53,562 bases of DNA from WJMT01 sp964456985 (GTDB lineage Bacteria; Acidobacteriota; Aminicenantia; Aminicenantales; Aminicenantaceae). Location of the stretch: positions 1 to 53,562 of the forward strand of contig CAYWDH010000014.1 of the NCBI GenBank assembly GCA_964456985.1, read 5' to 3'. Below are positions 1 to 8,535 of this stretch, one piece after another. The notes under the pieces are model-generated. The model saw only the letters and a list, made by a program, of their open reading frames with translations. It searched no databases and was not told the origin of the DNA. The translations under genes were made by a program, and so were the position numbers. Position 1 is the first letter of the stretch; every line of letters begins with the position of its first letter.

Positions 1-2
1 TC

Positions 3-95
3 CTCAGAGAGGAGAGCGAGCCGAGGAATAAGCTGAGATTCCTCGCAGAAGAACCAGCTTGCCTGATGAAAGTTAAAAGCACAAGCCACATCTGA
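3..95 (+). CDS. possible C-terminal tail of an upstream gene (partial)
   Basis: This frame is open from the window edge to a TGA at 93-95, about 30 codons. It could be the end of a gene that starts outside the window. The tail has no recognisable motif and the other two forward frames close earlier. It may be chance; low confidence. Confidence 0.2.
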   Translation, partial: LREESEPRNKLRFLAEEPACLMKVKSTSHI

Positions 96-143
96 TTTTC
101 ATATATGCTTGATGGAGGAATGGAATTGGATTAAAATTGGGGT

Positions 144-1109
144 ATGACAAATATGAAGTTTACTCAGATAAATCCGGAAAAGATCGATACAAACGATAAA
201 AGATTCCAGATCCTCCCTTTTTTTTCGGTTGATCCTCTTATTCCTTCCATTAAAAGAACAGGATTATTGAATCCGCCTGTTCTAACGAAAAGAGAGGGAA
301 AATATGTTATTGTTTCAGGATGGAGAAGGATCTTTGCCTGTAGAGAACTATCGATCCCTTTTATCCCTGTCTTTATTATGCTGGAGACAAAAGACCTGGA
401 AGCGTTCAAAGTCCCTGTACTTGAAAACCTAAGCATAAGGGATTACACACAGATTGAAAAAGCCGCTATAGTAAGGAAGCTTCATGGTTTTGGAGAGTCT
501 CCGGAGAACATCATTCAGAGATATCTGCCTCTTTTAAAGGTTGCTCCCAGACGTGAGGTTATGGATGCTTATATAAAGATCGATCAGCTGAGTGAAGATA
601 TAAAAGAGACAGCCCATAACAAAAAGTGGCCGTTCGGAACCTTAGAGATCATGACAGAATGGACCGAAAAAGAAAGGCAGAGCCTTTTTCCGCTTGTTAA
701 TGAGTTAAGTCTTAATAAGCAGAAAGAGCTGATAGAAAATATTTTTGAAATTTCCAGAAAACGGGGTGTTTCTGTTCAAAATATATTAAGCTCCGGAGAG
801 TTTATAAAAGTGCAAAAAGATGACAGCCTTTCGCCTGTACAAAAAGCGGAGAAAGTTCATTTATTAGCAAGAACGCAGAGATATCCTTCCCTCAGCAAAT
901 GGAAAGAAGCATTAAAAAAGATAAGTAAAGATATGAACCTTCCTGAGGAGATAGCTGTGATTCCTTCAAAGTTTTTTGAGGATGAGGTCATTTCCATACG
1001 ATTGGATGTTAAAAATAAAGAAGAATTAGAAAAATACGTGGATAAACTCAAGGAGCTGTCTTCTAAAAAAGAGATTTCTCTTCTTTTTAATCCATTCTCT
1101 CATGATTAA
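144..1109 (+). CDS. ParB-like N-terminal domain protein
   Basis: Residues about 5-90 match the ParB/Srx nucleotide-binding fold: an N-terminal 'IxPEKI' strand, 'SIKRTGLLNPPV', then 'YVIVSGWRRIFACREL' (GWRR replaces the usual GERR) and 'IPVFIM'. The rest (about 230 residues) is mostly charged helix, as in the DNA-binding part of ParB relatives, but I do not recognise a standard KorB/Noc domain. It is 321 residues long. A second ATG at 153 sits at a better distance from the GGGG at 138-142 and may be the real start. The stop overlaps the next gene by 8 bp, so the two are almost certainly co-translated. The partner is a DNA-photoproduct-lyase-like radical SAM protein rather than ParA, which argues against chromosome partition; a DNA-linked accessory role is my inference. 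Confidence 0.75.
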   Translation: MTNMKFTQINPEKIDTNDKRFQILPFFSVDPLIPSIKRTGLLNPPVLTKREGKYVIVSGWRRIFACRELSIPFIPVFIMLETKDLEAFKVPVLENLSIRDYTQIEKAAIVRKLHGFGESPENIIQRYLPLLKVAPRREVMDAYIKIDQLSEDIKETAHNKKWPFGTLEIMTEWTEKERQSLFPLVNELSLNKQKELIENIFEISRKRGVSVQNILSSGEFIKVQKDDSLSPVQKAEKVHLLARTQRYPSLSKWKEALKKISKDMNLPEEIAVIPSKFFEDEVISIRLDVKNKEELEKYVDKLKELSSKKEISLLFNPFSHD

Positions 1110-2217
1110 GCCGCAGACTCAAATCAAAAAGGTTTTTATTGAAAAGGGAAGCCTCCAATATCCTCTTGCTCAAAAGGTATTGAAAAACTTGAATTCTGTT
1201 CCCGTAGAGATGATAAATGATGAGGAGGAGGTTATTGAAAAGTATAATTTGCTTCAAGATCCTGTCGGAGAGGGAAAAAAAGCCCTGCTGTTAAAGACCT
1301 TTAAAGGCGGTTTTATTAAACCTTGTCCGTGCACACCTCATTACATGGGATGCAATTATTTTATAATAAACACAGATCTGAACTGTCCCATGGATTGTAC
1401 TTACTGTATCCTGCAGCATTATCTTGATAATCCCGTAATGGTATCCCACGTCAATACAGATGACTTATGGGAACAATTGGACCAATTTCTATACAAGCAC
1501 AGGAGCCGGTTTATTCGTATTGGTACAGGGGAGTTGGGTGATTCGCTGGCCTTGGATCACATCACAGAGCGTTCTAAAGAGCTGATCGCTTATTTTAGGG
1601 AAAAGACTAAGGTGAATTTCGAACTTAAAACGAAAACTATAAATACGGACAACATCCTCTGTGAGAAACCAGCTGATAACATAATCATTGCATGGTCACT
1701 CAACACAGAACTTATGGCTGCGAAAGAAGAAAAAGGCGCTCCTTCGGTTAAAGATAGGATTGAGGCTGCATTTGAAGTGCAGAACAGGGGATTCAGAGTC
1801 GCCTTTCACTTTGATCCGTTGATTTTATATAAGGGATGGGAGCAGGATTACAGGGATGTAATAGACAGTCTTTTTTCGAGAATAGATCCTTCCGGTATAG
1901 CCTGGATGAGCATAGGGTCGCTGCGGTTTCCTAAACCGCTCAAGATCCTGATAAGGAAAAGGTTTCCTTTGAGTCAAATAGTCTACGAGGAGATGGTCAA
2001 AGGAAAGGACGGCAAGTTAAGATATTTCAAACCGTTGCGCATAAAGTTGTATCAGAATATTGTCAGAAATATCCGTACCTGCGGAGGGGAAAAAGTACGG
2101 CTATATTTTTGTATGGAGAGTCATGAAATATGGAGGAAAATACTCAATAAAGAACCAGGGAGTAAAGAAGAAGTCGAAGCCTTCCTTTCTTTACTCCCTG
2201 GATTTAAAACAACTTAA
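1102..2217 (+). CDS. spore photoproduct lyase-family radical SAM protein
   Basis: Residues 95-102 (CPMDCTYC) give the radical SAM cluster motif C-x3-C-x2-C with C95, C99 and C102. Extra cysteines at 75, 77 and 84 precede it in a 'CPCTPHYMGC' stretch resembling the CPGT...C region of spore photoproduct lyases. Further family signatures are 'RIGTGELGDSLALDH' (about 139-152) and 'WSLNTELMAAKEEKGAPSVKDRIEAA'. Length is 371 residues against about 340 for the Bacillus enzyme. The catalytic cysteine that re-donates hydrogen in true lyases (Cys141 in Bacillus subtilis, in an 'ACTSDI' context) has no equivalent here: the aligned stretch reads GTGEL. It is therefore a family member whose reaction may differ from spore-photoproduct repair. 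It is translationally coupled to the upstream ParB-like gene. Its 3' end contains a long inverted repeat (2155-2201). Confidence 0.85.
   Translation: MIKPQTQIKKVFIEKGSLQYPLAQKVLKNLNSVPVEMINDEEEVIEKYNLLQDPVGEGKKALLLKTFKGGFIKPCPCTPHYMGCNYFIINTDLNCPMDCTYCILQHYLDNPVMVSHVNTDDLWEQLDQFLYKHRSRFIRIGTGELGDSLALDHITERSKELIAYFREKTKVNFELKTKTINTDNILCEKPADNIIIAWSLNTELMAAKEEKGAPSVKDRIEAAFEVQNRGFRVAFHFDPLILYKGWEQDYRDVIDSLFSRIDPSGIAWMSIGSLRFPKPLKILIRKRFPLSQIVYEEMVKGKDGKLRYFKPLRIKLYQNIVRNIRTCGGEKVRLYFCMESHEIWRKILNKEPGSKEEVEAFLSLLPGFKTT
2155..2201 (-). terminator. 15-bp perfect hairpin inside the 3' end of the radical SAM gene
   Basis: Positions 2155-2169 and 2187-2201 are perfect reverse complements (15 bp) around a 17-nt loop. 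On the minus strand the stem is followed by TTCTTTATT, so it can act as the intrinsic terminator of the convergent tonB-exbB-exbD operon, although it lies within the coding end of the opposite gene. A weaker 6-bp hairpin follows at 2211-2226. Confidence 0.55.
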
Positions 2218-2229
2218 ATATAAGTTTGA

Positions 2230-2658
2230 TTATCTGATTGCCTCTGCTTTTTTATCAGTGATAATTCCGATATCTTCTATGCCGGCATTTTTCATTGTTC
2301 CTATGATATTAACGATTTGTCCGAAATTAAGATCCTGGTCTACCTTTAAATAGAGTTTTTTATCAGAAGCCTGCATCATAGCGTCTTCCAAGAGGATTTG
2401 GAGTGGGTTTCTTTCATCAACTTTTTGGTCATTAACAAACAATGTGCCGTCTTTCTTTATGTAGAGAATGACATCAGGATTATCAGGCATTTCTATTGTA
2501 TTTGTGGCGACAGGAAGTTTAAGATCAACACCTTGTTGGGCCAGAGGGGCTACGACCATGAAAATGATCAATAAAACAAGCAGAACATCACAAAGAGGGA
2601 CAACATTAGGTTCAGCATTAACATCTTCTTTCTTCATTTTTAGAGCGTTAAGACCCAT
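2230..2658 (-). CDS. exbD: ExbD/TolR biopolymer transport protein
   Basis: This 142-residue protein has a short cytoplasmic N-terminus, one transmembrane helix at about 20-38 and a periplasmic domain, the standard ExbD/TolR layout. The proton-carrying aspartate is D24 in 'PLCDVLLVLLIIFMV'. The periplasmic part has the typical 'DVILYIKKDGTLFVNDQKV' strand pattern. It would use proton-motive force with the adjacent ExbB-like channel to drive TonB. It is the last gene of a tonB-exbB-exbD operon; the spacing to exbB is 54 bp and the start is preceded by AGAGG. ExbD and TolR cannot be separated by sequence alone; the tonB neighbour favours ExbD. Confidence 0.9.
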   Translation of the reverse strand: MGLNALKMKKEDVNAEPNVVPLCDVLLVLLIIFMVVAPLAQQGVDLKLPVATNTIEMPDNPDVILYIKKDGTLFVNDQKVDERNPLQILLEDAMMQASDKKLYLKVDQDLNFGQIVNIIGTMKNAGIEDIGIITDKKAEAIR

Positions 2659-2712
2659 TTTATACCTCTTTCAAAATTTATATTTTAAACAACGGTTTTT
2701 TGATTACGTTTA

Positions 2713-3390
2713 TTATTCTGATAGTTCTTTCCTTCTTGCGAAGAAATCAACGACTTCAGAGCCGGTATTTGCCATTTCAGCTCCGAAGACATCCACTCTT
2801 TCAGCCAAGAAATTGTAGCACCAGAGCGCCACAACAGCCACCAGGATTCCAAAAGCCGTAGAGATAAGAGCTTCGGCGATTCCAGATATAACAGCTCCTA
2901 ATCCACCAGAACCTGTAAGAGCGATACCACGGAAAGCATTGATGATACCCAAAATAGTTCCGAAAAGACCAATAAAGGGTGAAGATGTGGCTATCGTTGC
3001 CACAATGTTGAGTCCTCTTCTCAATTCCTGAGTGAACATAACAGAAGCTCTGTCAGTGCCTCTTTCAGCGGTTTCCACTTGCTGGTCAAAACCAATACCA
3101 GCTTCTTCGCCTTCTAAAAATTCTTTGATTCCAGCTGCAGAAACTCTAGCAAGATGGCTTTTTTTGTTTTCTTTTTTCGTAGCAAGATTAAGGGCTTCCT
3201 TGTTTTTTCCTGCTCTAAGTAATTCTTCTAATTTCGGAGCAATAATTCTGGATCTCTTCTTTGCTTTTCTGAAGATGATCTGACGTTCGATGAAAAGGTA
3301 AATTGTCAAGATAGAAAGCAATATCAGAATACCAGCAACGAACCTAACAGGTACGCCCATTGACTTCCATAATTCTACCAGATTAAACAT
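2713..3390 (-). CDS. exbB: MotA/TolQ/ExbB proton channel family protein
   Basis: This 225-residue protein has three predicted membrane helices (about 15-35, 128-150 and 155-185) and a cytoplasmic loop rich in charge ('RKAKKRSRIIAPKLEELLRAGKNKEAL'). The signature 'ATIATSSPFIGLFGTILGIINAF...GIAEALISTAFGILVAVVAL' is classic for ExbB/TolQ. It forms the inner-membrane proton channel with the downstream ExbD protein. A strong AGGAGG lies 8-9 bases before the ATG. Gene order tonB-exbB-exbD, all on the minus strand, points to energisation of outer-membrane transport rather than to Tol-Pal. Confidence 0.92.
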   Translation of the reverse strand: MFNLVELWKSMGVPVRFVAGILILLSILTIYLFIERQIIFRKAKKRSRIIAPKLEELLRAGKNKEALNLATKKENKKSHLARVSAAGIKEFLEGEEAGIGFDQQVETAERGTDRASVMFTQELRRGLNIVATIATSSPFIGLFGTILGIINAFRGIALTGSGGLGAVISGIAEALISTAFGILVAVVALWCYNFLAERVDVFGAEMANTGSEVVDFFARRKELSE

Positions 3391-3434
3391 TTTTAGTGCC
3401 TCCTTTTAATTATCGTAAGCATTCATATAACTTG

Positions 3435-4211
3435 TTATTTTAATTCAAAGGTAACTGTAACCGTAAAAATAACAGGCCGCGGACGGCCGTTAATAACCAT
3501 TGGTTCATAGAGCCACTGGCGCACTGCATCTTTGGCCGCATTGTCCAACAGGGGGATTGATTTAAGAACTCTGACACTCTGAACACGGCCGTAGATATCA
3601 GTGGTGGCTTCGATGATCACAATTCCTTCCACCTTTGCCTGAATTGCGATTTCAGGATATTCAGGAGGTACCCTGCGTATGAGCTTTGGTTTTTTGATCG
3701 TACCTCCCACTCTGACAGGGGCTTCGACCTGTCCGACAACACCACCTAAAACACCGCCGACAACGCCGCCGAGCACACCGCCTTCGACTCCGCCTTCGAC
3801 TCCGCCTTCGACTCCGCCTTCGATACCGAAGTCGGTGAGTTCTTCTTCAGCGATTTCGTCAGGGATATCGACAGGAGCAACGAGTTGACCCGGCTGGATA
3901 TTGGTTTGAGCTTTAACAGGTTGGATTTTTGTGGTGGATTTGGAGCTGCTGCGTTTTTTAGCAGGAGGTGGCGGAGGAGGAGGTGGAGGTGGCGGAGGGG
4001 CTAGGAAAGCGCTGTAAACTTGGACTTCAGGAAGGTCTCCCGGATTAAGGAGAGGAATAACAAGGGCAGCAAGGATAATTGAAGCATGCAGGAGAAAAGC
4101 AATAGGAAAGGCTATGGCCTTACGGACACCGCCTTTTTCGGCTTTAAAGAAAGCGTCGCGGAACATTCCAGCTGATTCCTCAGGTTTTTTCTCCTTTACT
4201 TTTTCTGCCAT
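3435..4211 (-). CDS. TonB family protein (energy transducer)
   Basis: This 258-residue protein has a cytoplasmic N-terminus of about 32 residues, one membrane helix at about 33-53, a run of 12 prolines (72-83), a glycine-rich linker made of xGGV units (131-160) and a C-terminal TonB domain (about 173-258) with 'RRVPPEYPEIAIQAKVEG' and a final beta strand 'PVIFTVTVTFEL'. It should carry inner-membrane energy to outer-membrane receptors. The proline run is the usual periplasm-spanning spacer; the GGV tract is unusual and comes from 12-bp tandem DNA repeats. It is first in an operon with exbB and exbD, behind a good promoter at 4267-4295. The long cytoplasmic N-terminus resembles the TonB proteins of Acidobacteriota-type bacteria. 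Confidence 0.9.
   Translation of the reverse strand: MAEKVKEKKPEESAGMFRDAFFKAEKGGVRKAIAFPIAFLLHASIILAALVIPLLNPGDLPEVQVYSAFLAPPPPPPPPPPPPAKKRSSSKSTTKIQPVKAQTNIQPGQLVAPVDIPDEIAEEELTDFGIEGGVEGGVEGGVEGGVLGGVVGGVLGGVVGQVEAPVRVGGTIKKPKLIRRVPPEYPEIAIQAKVEGIVIIEATTDIYGRVQSVRVLKSIPLLDNAAKDAVRQWLYEPMVINGRPRPVIFTVTVTFELK
3781..3828. repeat. four tandem 12-bp repeats in tonB-like gene
   Basis: Three identical 12-bp units (ccttcgactccg) and a fourth variant unit (ccttcgataccg) follow each other exactly in frame. They encode EGGV repeats in the periplasmic linker. Units of 12 bp preserve the frame, so copy number could vary between strains without breaking the gene. Confidence 0.85.
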
Positions 4212-4266
4212 TCTTAACCTCTTTTAATGTATTTTATTATTTCTATAATATCAAAAAATCTTTAAA

Positions 4267-4295
4267 AGTATAAATGAAAAAAATGTAATTTACAA
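4267..4295 (-). promoter_or_regulatory. sigma-70-like promoter of the tonB-exbB-exbD operon
   Basis: On the minus strand TTGTAA (4290-4295) and TATACT (4267-4272) are separated by exactly 17 bp. Transcription would start near 4260, leaving a 5' leader of about 50 nt before the TonB ATG at 4211. It lies in the gap after secF, so the tonB operon need not depend on sec read-through. Confidence 0.5.
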
Positions 4296-4305
4296 GCTAA
4301 AATAA

Positions 4306-5475
4306 TTATTTGCCCATACCTTTTTTTGGCTTAAAAATAATTTTCCAAAAGTATACTATTGTGCAGGATAAATAGATCGAAGAGTAGGTACCAATTATGA
4401 TGCCTATCATCATGGTGAAGGCAAAGTCATTGATTACTTGTCCTCCAAACAGGAACAGAGCGAATACAGTGAGAAAAGTCGTTCCTGATGTGATTATGGT
4501 TCTGCTTAGAGTCTGGTTCACGCTCGCATTTAAAAGACTTCCGAAATCAGCTTTTCTCATAAGTTTAATATTGTCTCTAACCCTGTCGAAAATGACAATG
4601 GTATCGTTCAATGAATACCCTACAATGGTGAGAATAGCGGCAATGACAGGGAGATTGAGCTCTCTGTTAGTCAGAGAGAAAATTCCTACTGTGATGAGAA
4701 CATCATGCGCCAGTGTTAAGATAGCAGCAATTCCATAGGCGTATTGAAAACGTATTCCTATATATATAAGCATTCCTATAAGAGCCCATACAGTGGCTTG
4801 TGTGGCTTTGCGCCTGAGGTCGTGTCCGATTTGAGGCCCCACGGTTTCACGGCTTAAAATAGCCACATTGCTGAGAAAGGTTTTTCTCTTTAGGTAATCG
4901 ATGACTTCAGGATCGACTCCTTCTAATTCCTCTAATTGAGAATAGTCTTGAATGATGCCTTTTAATTCGGATGATTTTCTGTGATTGACTATATTTTCCG
5001 CTATTTCAGAGGCTCTTTCCGGGTATTCGGGTTCCAGGATCTCTGTGAGGTGTTCAATGGTTATATTGTTTAAGTCCGGGATACCCTGTTCTTCGGCTTT
5101 AAGTTCTTCCTCGCTTTTCAGAGAATCCACTACCATCTGGCCTACGATTTCATGGGTTTCGAGGTTTTGGGTGTTTTCTTCCTCAGAAACATCCTGTAAA
5201 GTTCGGATGATAAATTCTCTTCCTGTGTTGCCCATCTCCTGTATTTTGGGTCCCTCAATACCGGCTTGTTGAAGAGCGTTTCGGACTTCTCCAATGGGGA
5301 CCTGATTTTTGAAGATCACCCGGACCAAAGTCCCCCCGGCAAAATCGATACCATAATTTATACCTTTGCCAACCGTGATATTGATGAGTCCGGCGGCTAT
5401 AATAATTCCTGATAGCCCCAGGGCAATAAATTTGTACTTCATGAAGTCAAAGTTTGGATTTTTTATGAACTGCAT
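4306..5475 (-). CDS. secF: protein translocase subunit SecF
   Basis: SecF is an inner-membrane partner of SecD that uses proton-motive force to help pull secreted proteins through SecYEG. The 389-residue protein shows the SecF start 'FDFMKYKFIALGLSGIIIAAGL', the 'GINYGIDFAGGTLVRV' strand, 'AILSRETVGPQIGHDLRRKA' and the membrane core 'VGYSLNDTIVIFDRVRDN'. SecF is usually about 300 residues. The excess is an acidic helical insertion at about 90-200 between the first periplasmic strand region and the 'VGPQIG' motif. It follows secD by 2 bp, so the two are coupled. Confidence 0.95.
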   Translation of the reverse strand: MQFIKNPNFDFMKYKFIALGLSGIIIAAGLINITVGKGINYGIDFAGGTLVRVIFKNQVPIGEVRNALQQAGIEGPKIQEMGNTGREFIIRTLQDVSEEENTQNLETHEIVGQMVVDSLKSEEELKAEEQGIPDLNNITIEHLTEILEPEYPERASEIAENIVNHRKSSELKGIIQDYSQLEELEGVDPEVIDYLKRKTFLSNVAILSRETVGPQIGHDLRRKATQATVWALIGMLIYIGIRFQYAYGIAAILTLAHDVLITVGIFSLTNRELNLPVIAAILTIVGYSLNDTIVIFDRVRDNIKLMRKADFGSLLNASVNQTLSRTIITSGTTFLTVFALFLFGGQVINDFAFTMMIGIIIGTYSSIYLSCTIVYFWKIIFKPKKGMGK

Positions 5476-5477
5476 CT

Positions 5478-7031
5478 TTATATACTTAAATCCTTTTTCT
5501 TTCTCTTTCTAGTAATGGTTATATCAAATATAAGCCGGGATACAAATACGGCCGTGAACATACTTGCTGTTATTCCGATAATAAGAGTGACGGCAAATCC
5601 CTTAATAGGCCCGGTTCCGAATTGAAAAAGAAAAATGGCGGCAATGACTGTTGTGATATTGGCATCCAGGATGGTTCGAAATGCTCTGGAAAAACCAGAG
5701 GCAATGGAGCTTATGACACTTTTTCCTTGAGAAAGTTCTTCTCTTATTCTTTCAAAGACCAGAACATTCGCATCAACTGCCATACCCACTGTAAGTATGA
5801 TACCGGCCATTCCCGGAAGGGTCAGATTGGCTTTAAAATAAGCCAGCACGCCTCCAATGATAATGATATTTAAAATAAGGGCTGTGATAGCGTTTAATCC
5901 GGACATCCGGTAATAAAGGACCATAAAGACCATAATAAGGATGAGAGCCAGGACAATGGACCGAAGGCCTTTTCTGATCGAGTCAGCTCCCAGAGAGGGG
6001 CCTATGGTCCTGTCTTCGAGGAATTGGATGCTGGCAGGAAGAGCACCGGCTTTTAATACCAGGGCGATATCCTCAGCTTCCTCTCGAGTGTATCTTCCGT
6101 GGATGATTCCGGAACCGGGAATCCGTGTTTCAATGGTTGCTACCTGTTGTATTTTGTTATCCAGGACAATGCTTAATGGTTTTCCGAGATTTTCTTCTGT
6201 CAATTTGGCGAATCTTTTAGAAGCGTCGGGATTTAGTGTGAAGGACACAGCAGGATTGTTCCATTCGTCAGTGGAGGGATAAGCGTTTCTAAGGTCTTTT
6301 CCAACGATTTCCGCTATGTCGCTCACAAGGTAAAAATCTCCGGTCGTTCTTTTGGGGTCTCCTCTCAGCACTTCCATACCTGCTGGGACTTCTCCGCCGT
6401 ATTCCTGTAAAAGGGTTTCTCTATCAGGAGCAGGTCCTCCTTTGACAAGTCTGAATTCCAGCCGGGCTGTGGTCTTTAGTATTTCTTTGATCCTTTCCGG
6501 ATTTTCTACGCCGGGAAGTTCAACGATGATCCTGTCTCCGGAAAGACCCTGACGCTGGATAGTGGGTTCTGTGAGACCGAACTCGTCGATTCTGTTTCCT
6601 ATGGTCTCTAAAGACTGCCGGACTGCCTGGTCTCTAAGGTAGGTCGCTACATTTGGATTCATGGTTACGGTGATGTTATTGCCTGTAACCCTGTGGCTCC
6701 ATTCTTTGAATTCATCATCCAGTATCTCCCTGACCTGTCCCAGTTTATCAGGATCGATTTCCTGAACAGTGAACTCTCCCAACTTGTTTTCTGGTTTAAC
6801 GATGGAACCATAGGTGATGTCTTCTTTTTCAAGGGACTGCTTTAACCGGGTTATTTGCTGATCCGTTTCAGTCCTCACCGAGTCATCGGTCATCACCTGC
6901 AGGACAAGGTGCATCCCTCCCCGCAAATCCAGGCCGAGATGGATTTTTTCTTTAGGAGGAACAGCCAAATAAATAGAGACGCCGAGCACTGCGAGAACTA
7001 AAAGGAGCTTCCAGCGTAATTTCTTTTTCAT
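5478..7031 (-). CDS. secD: protein translocase subunit SecD
   Basis: The 517-residue protein has an N-terminal helix, the 'GLDLRGGMHLVLQV' motif, a large periplasmic P1 region (about 40-350) containing 'RIDEFGLTEPTIQRQG' and 'RIIVELPGVENPERIKEIL', and a C-terminal six-helix block with 'TVGMAVDANVLVFERIREEL', whose aspartate is the conserved functional residue of the family. Length and motifs are normal for SecD. It sits in the widespread order tgt-yajC-secD-secF on the minus strand, 50 bp after yajC and 2 bp before secF. Confidence 0.97.
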   Translation of the reverse strand: MKKKLRWKLLLVLAVLGVSIYLAVPPKEKIHLGLDLRGGMHLVLQVMTDDSVRTETDQQITRLKQSLEKEDITYGSIVKPENKLGEFTVQEIDPDKLGQVREILDDEFKEWSHRVTGNNITVTMNPNVATYLRDQAVRQSLETIGNRIDEFGLTEPTIQRQGLSGDRIIVELPGVENPERIKEILKTTARLEFRLVKGGPAPDRETLLQEYGGEVPAGMEVLRGDPKRTTGDFYLVSDIAEIVGKDLRNAYPSTDEWNNPAVSFTLNPDASKRFAKLTEENLGKPLSIVLDNKIQQVATIETRIPGSGIIHGRYTREEAEDIALVLKAGALPASIQFLEDRTIGPSLGADSIRKGLRSIVLALILIMVFMVLYYRMSGLNAITALILNIIIIGGVLAYFKANLTLPGMAGIILTVGMAVDANVLVFERIREELSQGKSVISSIASGFSRAFRTILDANITTVIAAIFLFQFGTGPIKGFAVTLIIGITASMFTAVFVSRLIFDITITRKRKKKDLSI

Positions 7032-7081
7032 CTTCTGCCTTGTTTAATCTTCCATATGATTTTTTATGTCAGGGGAGGCAA

Positions 7082-7420
7082 CTATTTAGAATTCTGATTT
7101 TTATTTTGAATAACAGCTACGGCATTTTTCGATATATCAATTTTTACATTAGCAGAGACTTTGATTTCGATCTTATCCTGCTGAACACCCATGACTGTTC
7201 CGTGTATTCCGCCTGTAGTTATTATTTTGTCTCCGGGCTTTAGTTCCTCGACCATCTGCTGGTGTTTTTTTTGTTTTCTTCTTGAGGGGAGAATAATCAG
7301 TAAATAAAAGATAACAAACACAAGGACAAAAGGGATAATGGCCGTAAGAAAACTGCCTCCGCCTGGAGATGCAGGCTGATCCTGCCTGACTAATGTCATT
7401 AAACTGCCTAAAATCATCAT
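7082..7420 (-). CDS. yajC: preprotein translocase subunit YajC
   Basis: This 112-residue protein has one N-terminal membrane helix ('AIIPFVLVFVIFYLLIILP', about 28-46) followed by the YajC signature 'RRKQKKHQQMVEELKPGDKIITTGGIHGTV'. It binds the SecDF complex. The first ATG (7418-7420) overlaps the tgt stop in an ATGA arrangement, and a second in-frame ATG follows directly. Position between tgt and secD is the conserved one. Confidence 0.95.
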   Translation of the reverse strand: MMILGSLMTLVRQDQPASPGGGSFLTAIIPFVLVFVIFYLLIILPSRRKQKKHQQMVEELKPGDKIITTGGIHGTVMGVQQDKIEIKVSANVKIDISKNAVAVIQNKNQNSK

Positions 7421-8535
7421 TGATCTTCCTCTTTATATAATACTTTTTCTTTCAGTGCGTTAAGCGAATTATTTTGAATAGCTTGCCTAATTTTTTTAAA
7501 GATGTCAAGGTAAAAATGAAGGTTATGAATTGTGTTGAGTATGGATGAGCTTATTTCATTTCGTTCGTAAAGATGACGCAGATAAGCTCTGGAAAAATTC
7601 CGGCAGGTATAACAGGAACAATTTTCGTCCAATGGCCTTGAGTCTGATTCGTATTTTTTATTTTTTATCACCAATTTCCCCTGGCTGGTGAAAAGGGTTC
7701 CGTTACGCGCATTCCTTGTGGGAAGTACACAGTCGAAGAAATCGACTCCCAGTTCCACAGCTCTGATGATGTCTTCTATATAGCCGATGCCCATAAGATA
7801 TCTGGGTTTATCTTTGGGGAGAACGGATATTGATTTTTCAACAATATCAAAAAATAGAGATTTTGGCTCGCCGATTCCAAGCCCTCCCAGAGCATACCCG
7901 TCAAAACCGATCTCTGTCAGTTCTTGGATGCTCCTTTCCCTGAATTCCCATTTAATACTTCCCTGCGTGATACCCCACAGTTGTTGGGACGTCTTTTTCT
8001 TGATGAAATATTCTCTGGAAATGCGGGCCCATTTGGAAGTAAGAGAAACAGCTTCCTTTAATTCCTGGTTTTTATAAGGGTAAGGAACAAAGGTATCCAG
8101 AGGCATTATAATATCTGATCCCAGAGTTAACTGTATATCAATGATGTCCTTGGGAGTGACAAATATCCTGGTCCCGTCAAGATGGGATGAAAACCTGACT
8201 CCGTCTTCCTTTATTTTTACAAGCGGGGAGAGGCTGTATATCTGGAATCCTCCGCTGTCAGAGAGGATAGGCCTGTCCCATGAAATAAAAGAATGGACCC
8301 CTCCCATTTTTTTTATCACGTCCATTCCTGGCCTGAGGTAAAGATGGTAGGCGTTTATCAGTATCAGCTGCGCGCCCAATTCTTTGACTATGGAGTGGGG
8401 GAGGGATTTGATGGTGCCCTGACTTCCAACAGGAGCAAAGGCCGGTGTTTGTATGGGACCGTGGGGCGTGTGGATGATGCCGAGCCTGGCAGATGAGTTT
8501 ATGTGTGTGGCTTTTATTTCAAATGTTTTGGACAT
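7417..8535 (-). CDS. tgt: queuine tRNA-ribosyltransferase (tRNA-guanine transglycosylase)
   Basis: Exchanges guanine for the queuosine precursor at position 34 of GUN-anticodon tRNAs. The 372-residue protein contains 'LSDSGGFQIYSL' with the base-binding aspartate, 'GVDFFDCVLPTRNARNG' with the catalytic aspartate, and a zinc site 'CSCYTCRNFSRAYLRHL' (C-x-C-x2-C...H). Length is typical. Its stop overlaps yajC by 4 bp. The imperfect inverted sequence TTGGT-N14-ACCAA at 8559-8582 lies just upstream and could be regulatory, but I give that little weight. Confidence 0.97.
   Translation of the reverse strand: MSKTFEIKATHINSSARLGIIHTPHGPIQTPAFAPVGSQGTIKSLPHSIVKELGAQLILINAYHLYLRPGMDVIKKMGGVHSFISWDRPILSDSGGFQIYSLSPLVKIKEDGVRFSSHLDGTRIFVTPKDIIDIQLTLGSDIIMPLDTFVPYPYKNQELKEAVSLTSKWARISREYFIKKKTSQQLWGITQGSIKWEFRERSIQELTEIGFDGYALGGLGIGEPKSLFFDIVEKSISVLPKDKPRYLMGIGYIEDIIRAVELGVDFFDCVLPTRNARNGTLFTSQGKLVIKNKKYESDSRPLDENCSCYTCRNFSRAYLRHLYERNEISSSILNTIHNLHFYLDIFKKIRQAIQNNSLNALKEKVLYKEEDQ

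Noticed and set aside
3679..3888. Plus-strand threonine/proline-rich frame opposite the TonB gene
   Set aside because: It is a shadow of the 12-bp repeats and GGV-coding tract of the real minus-strand gene.
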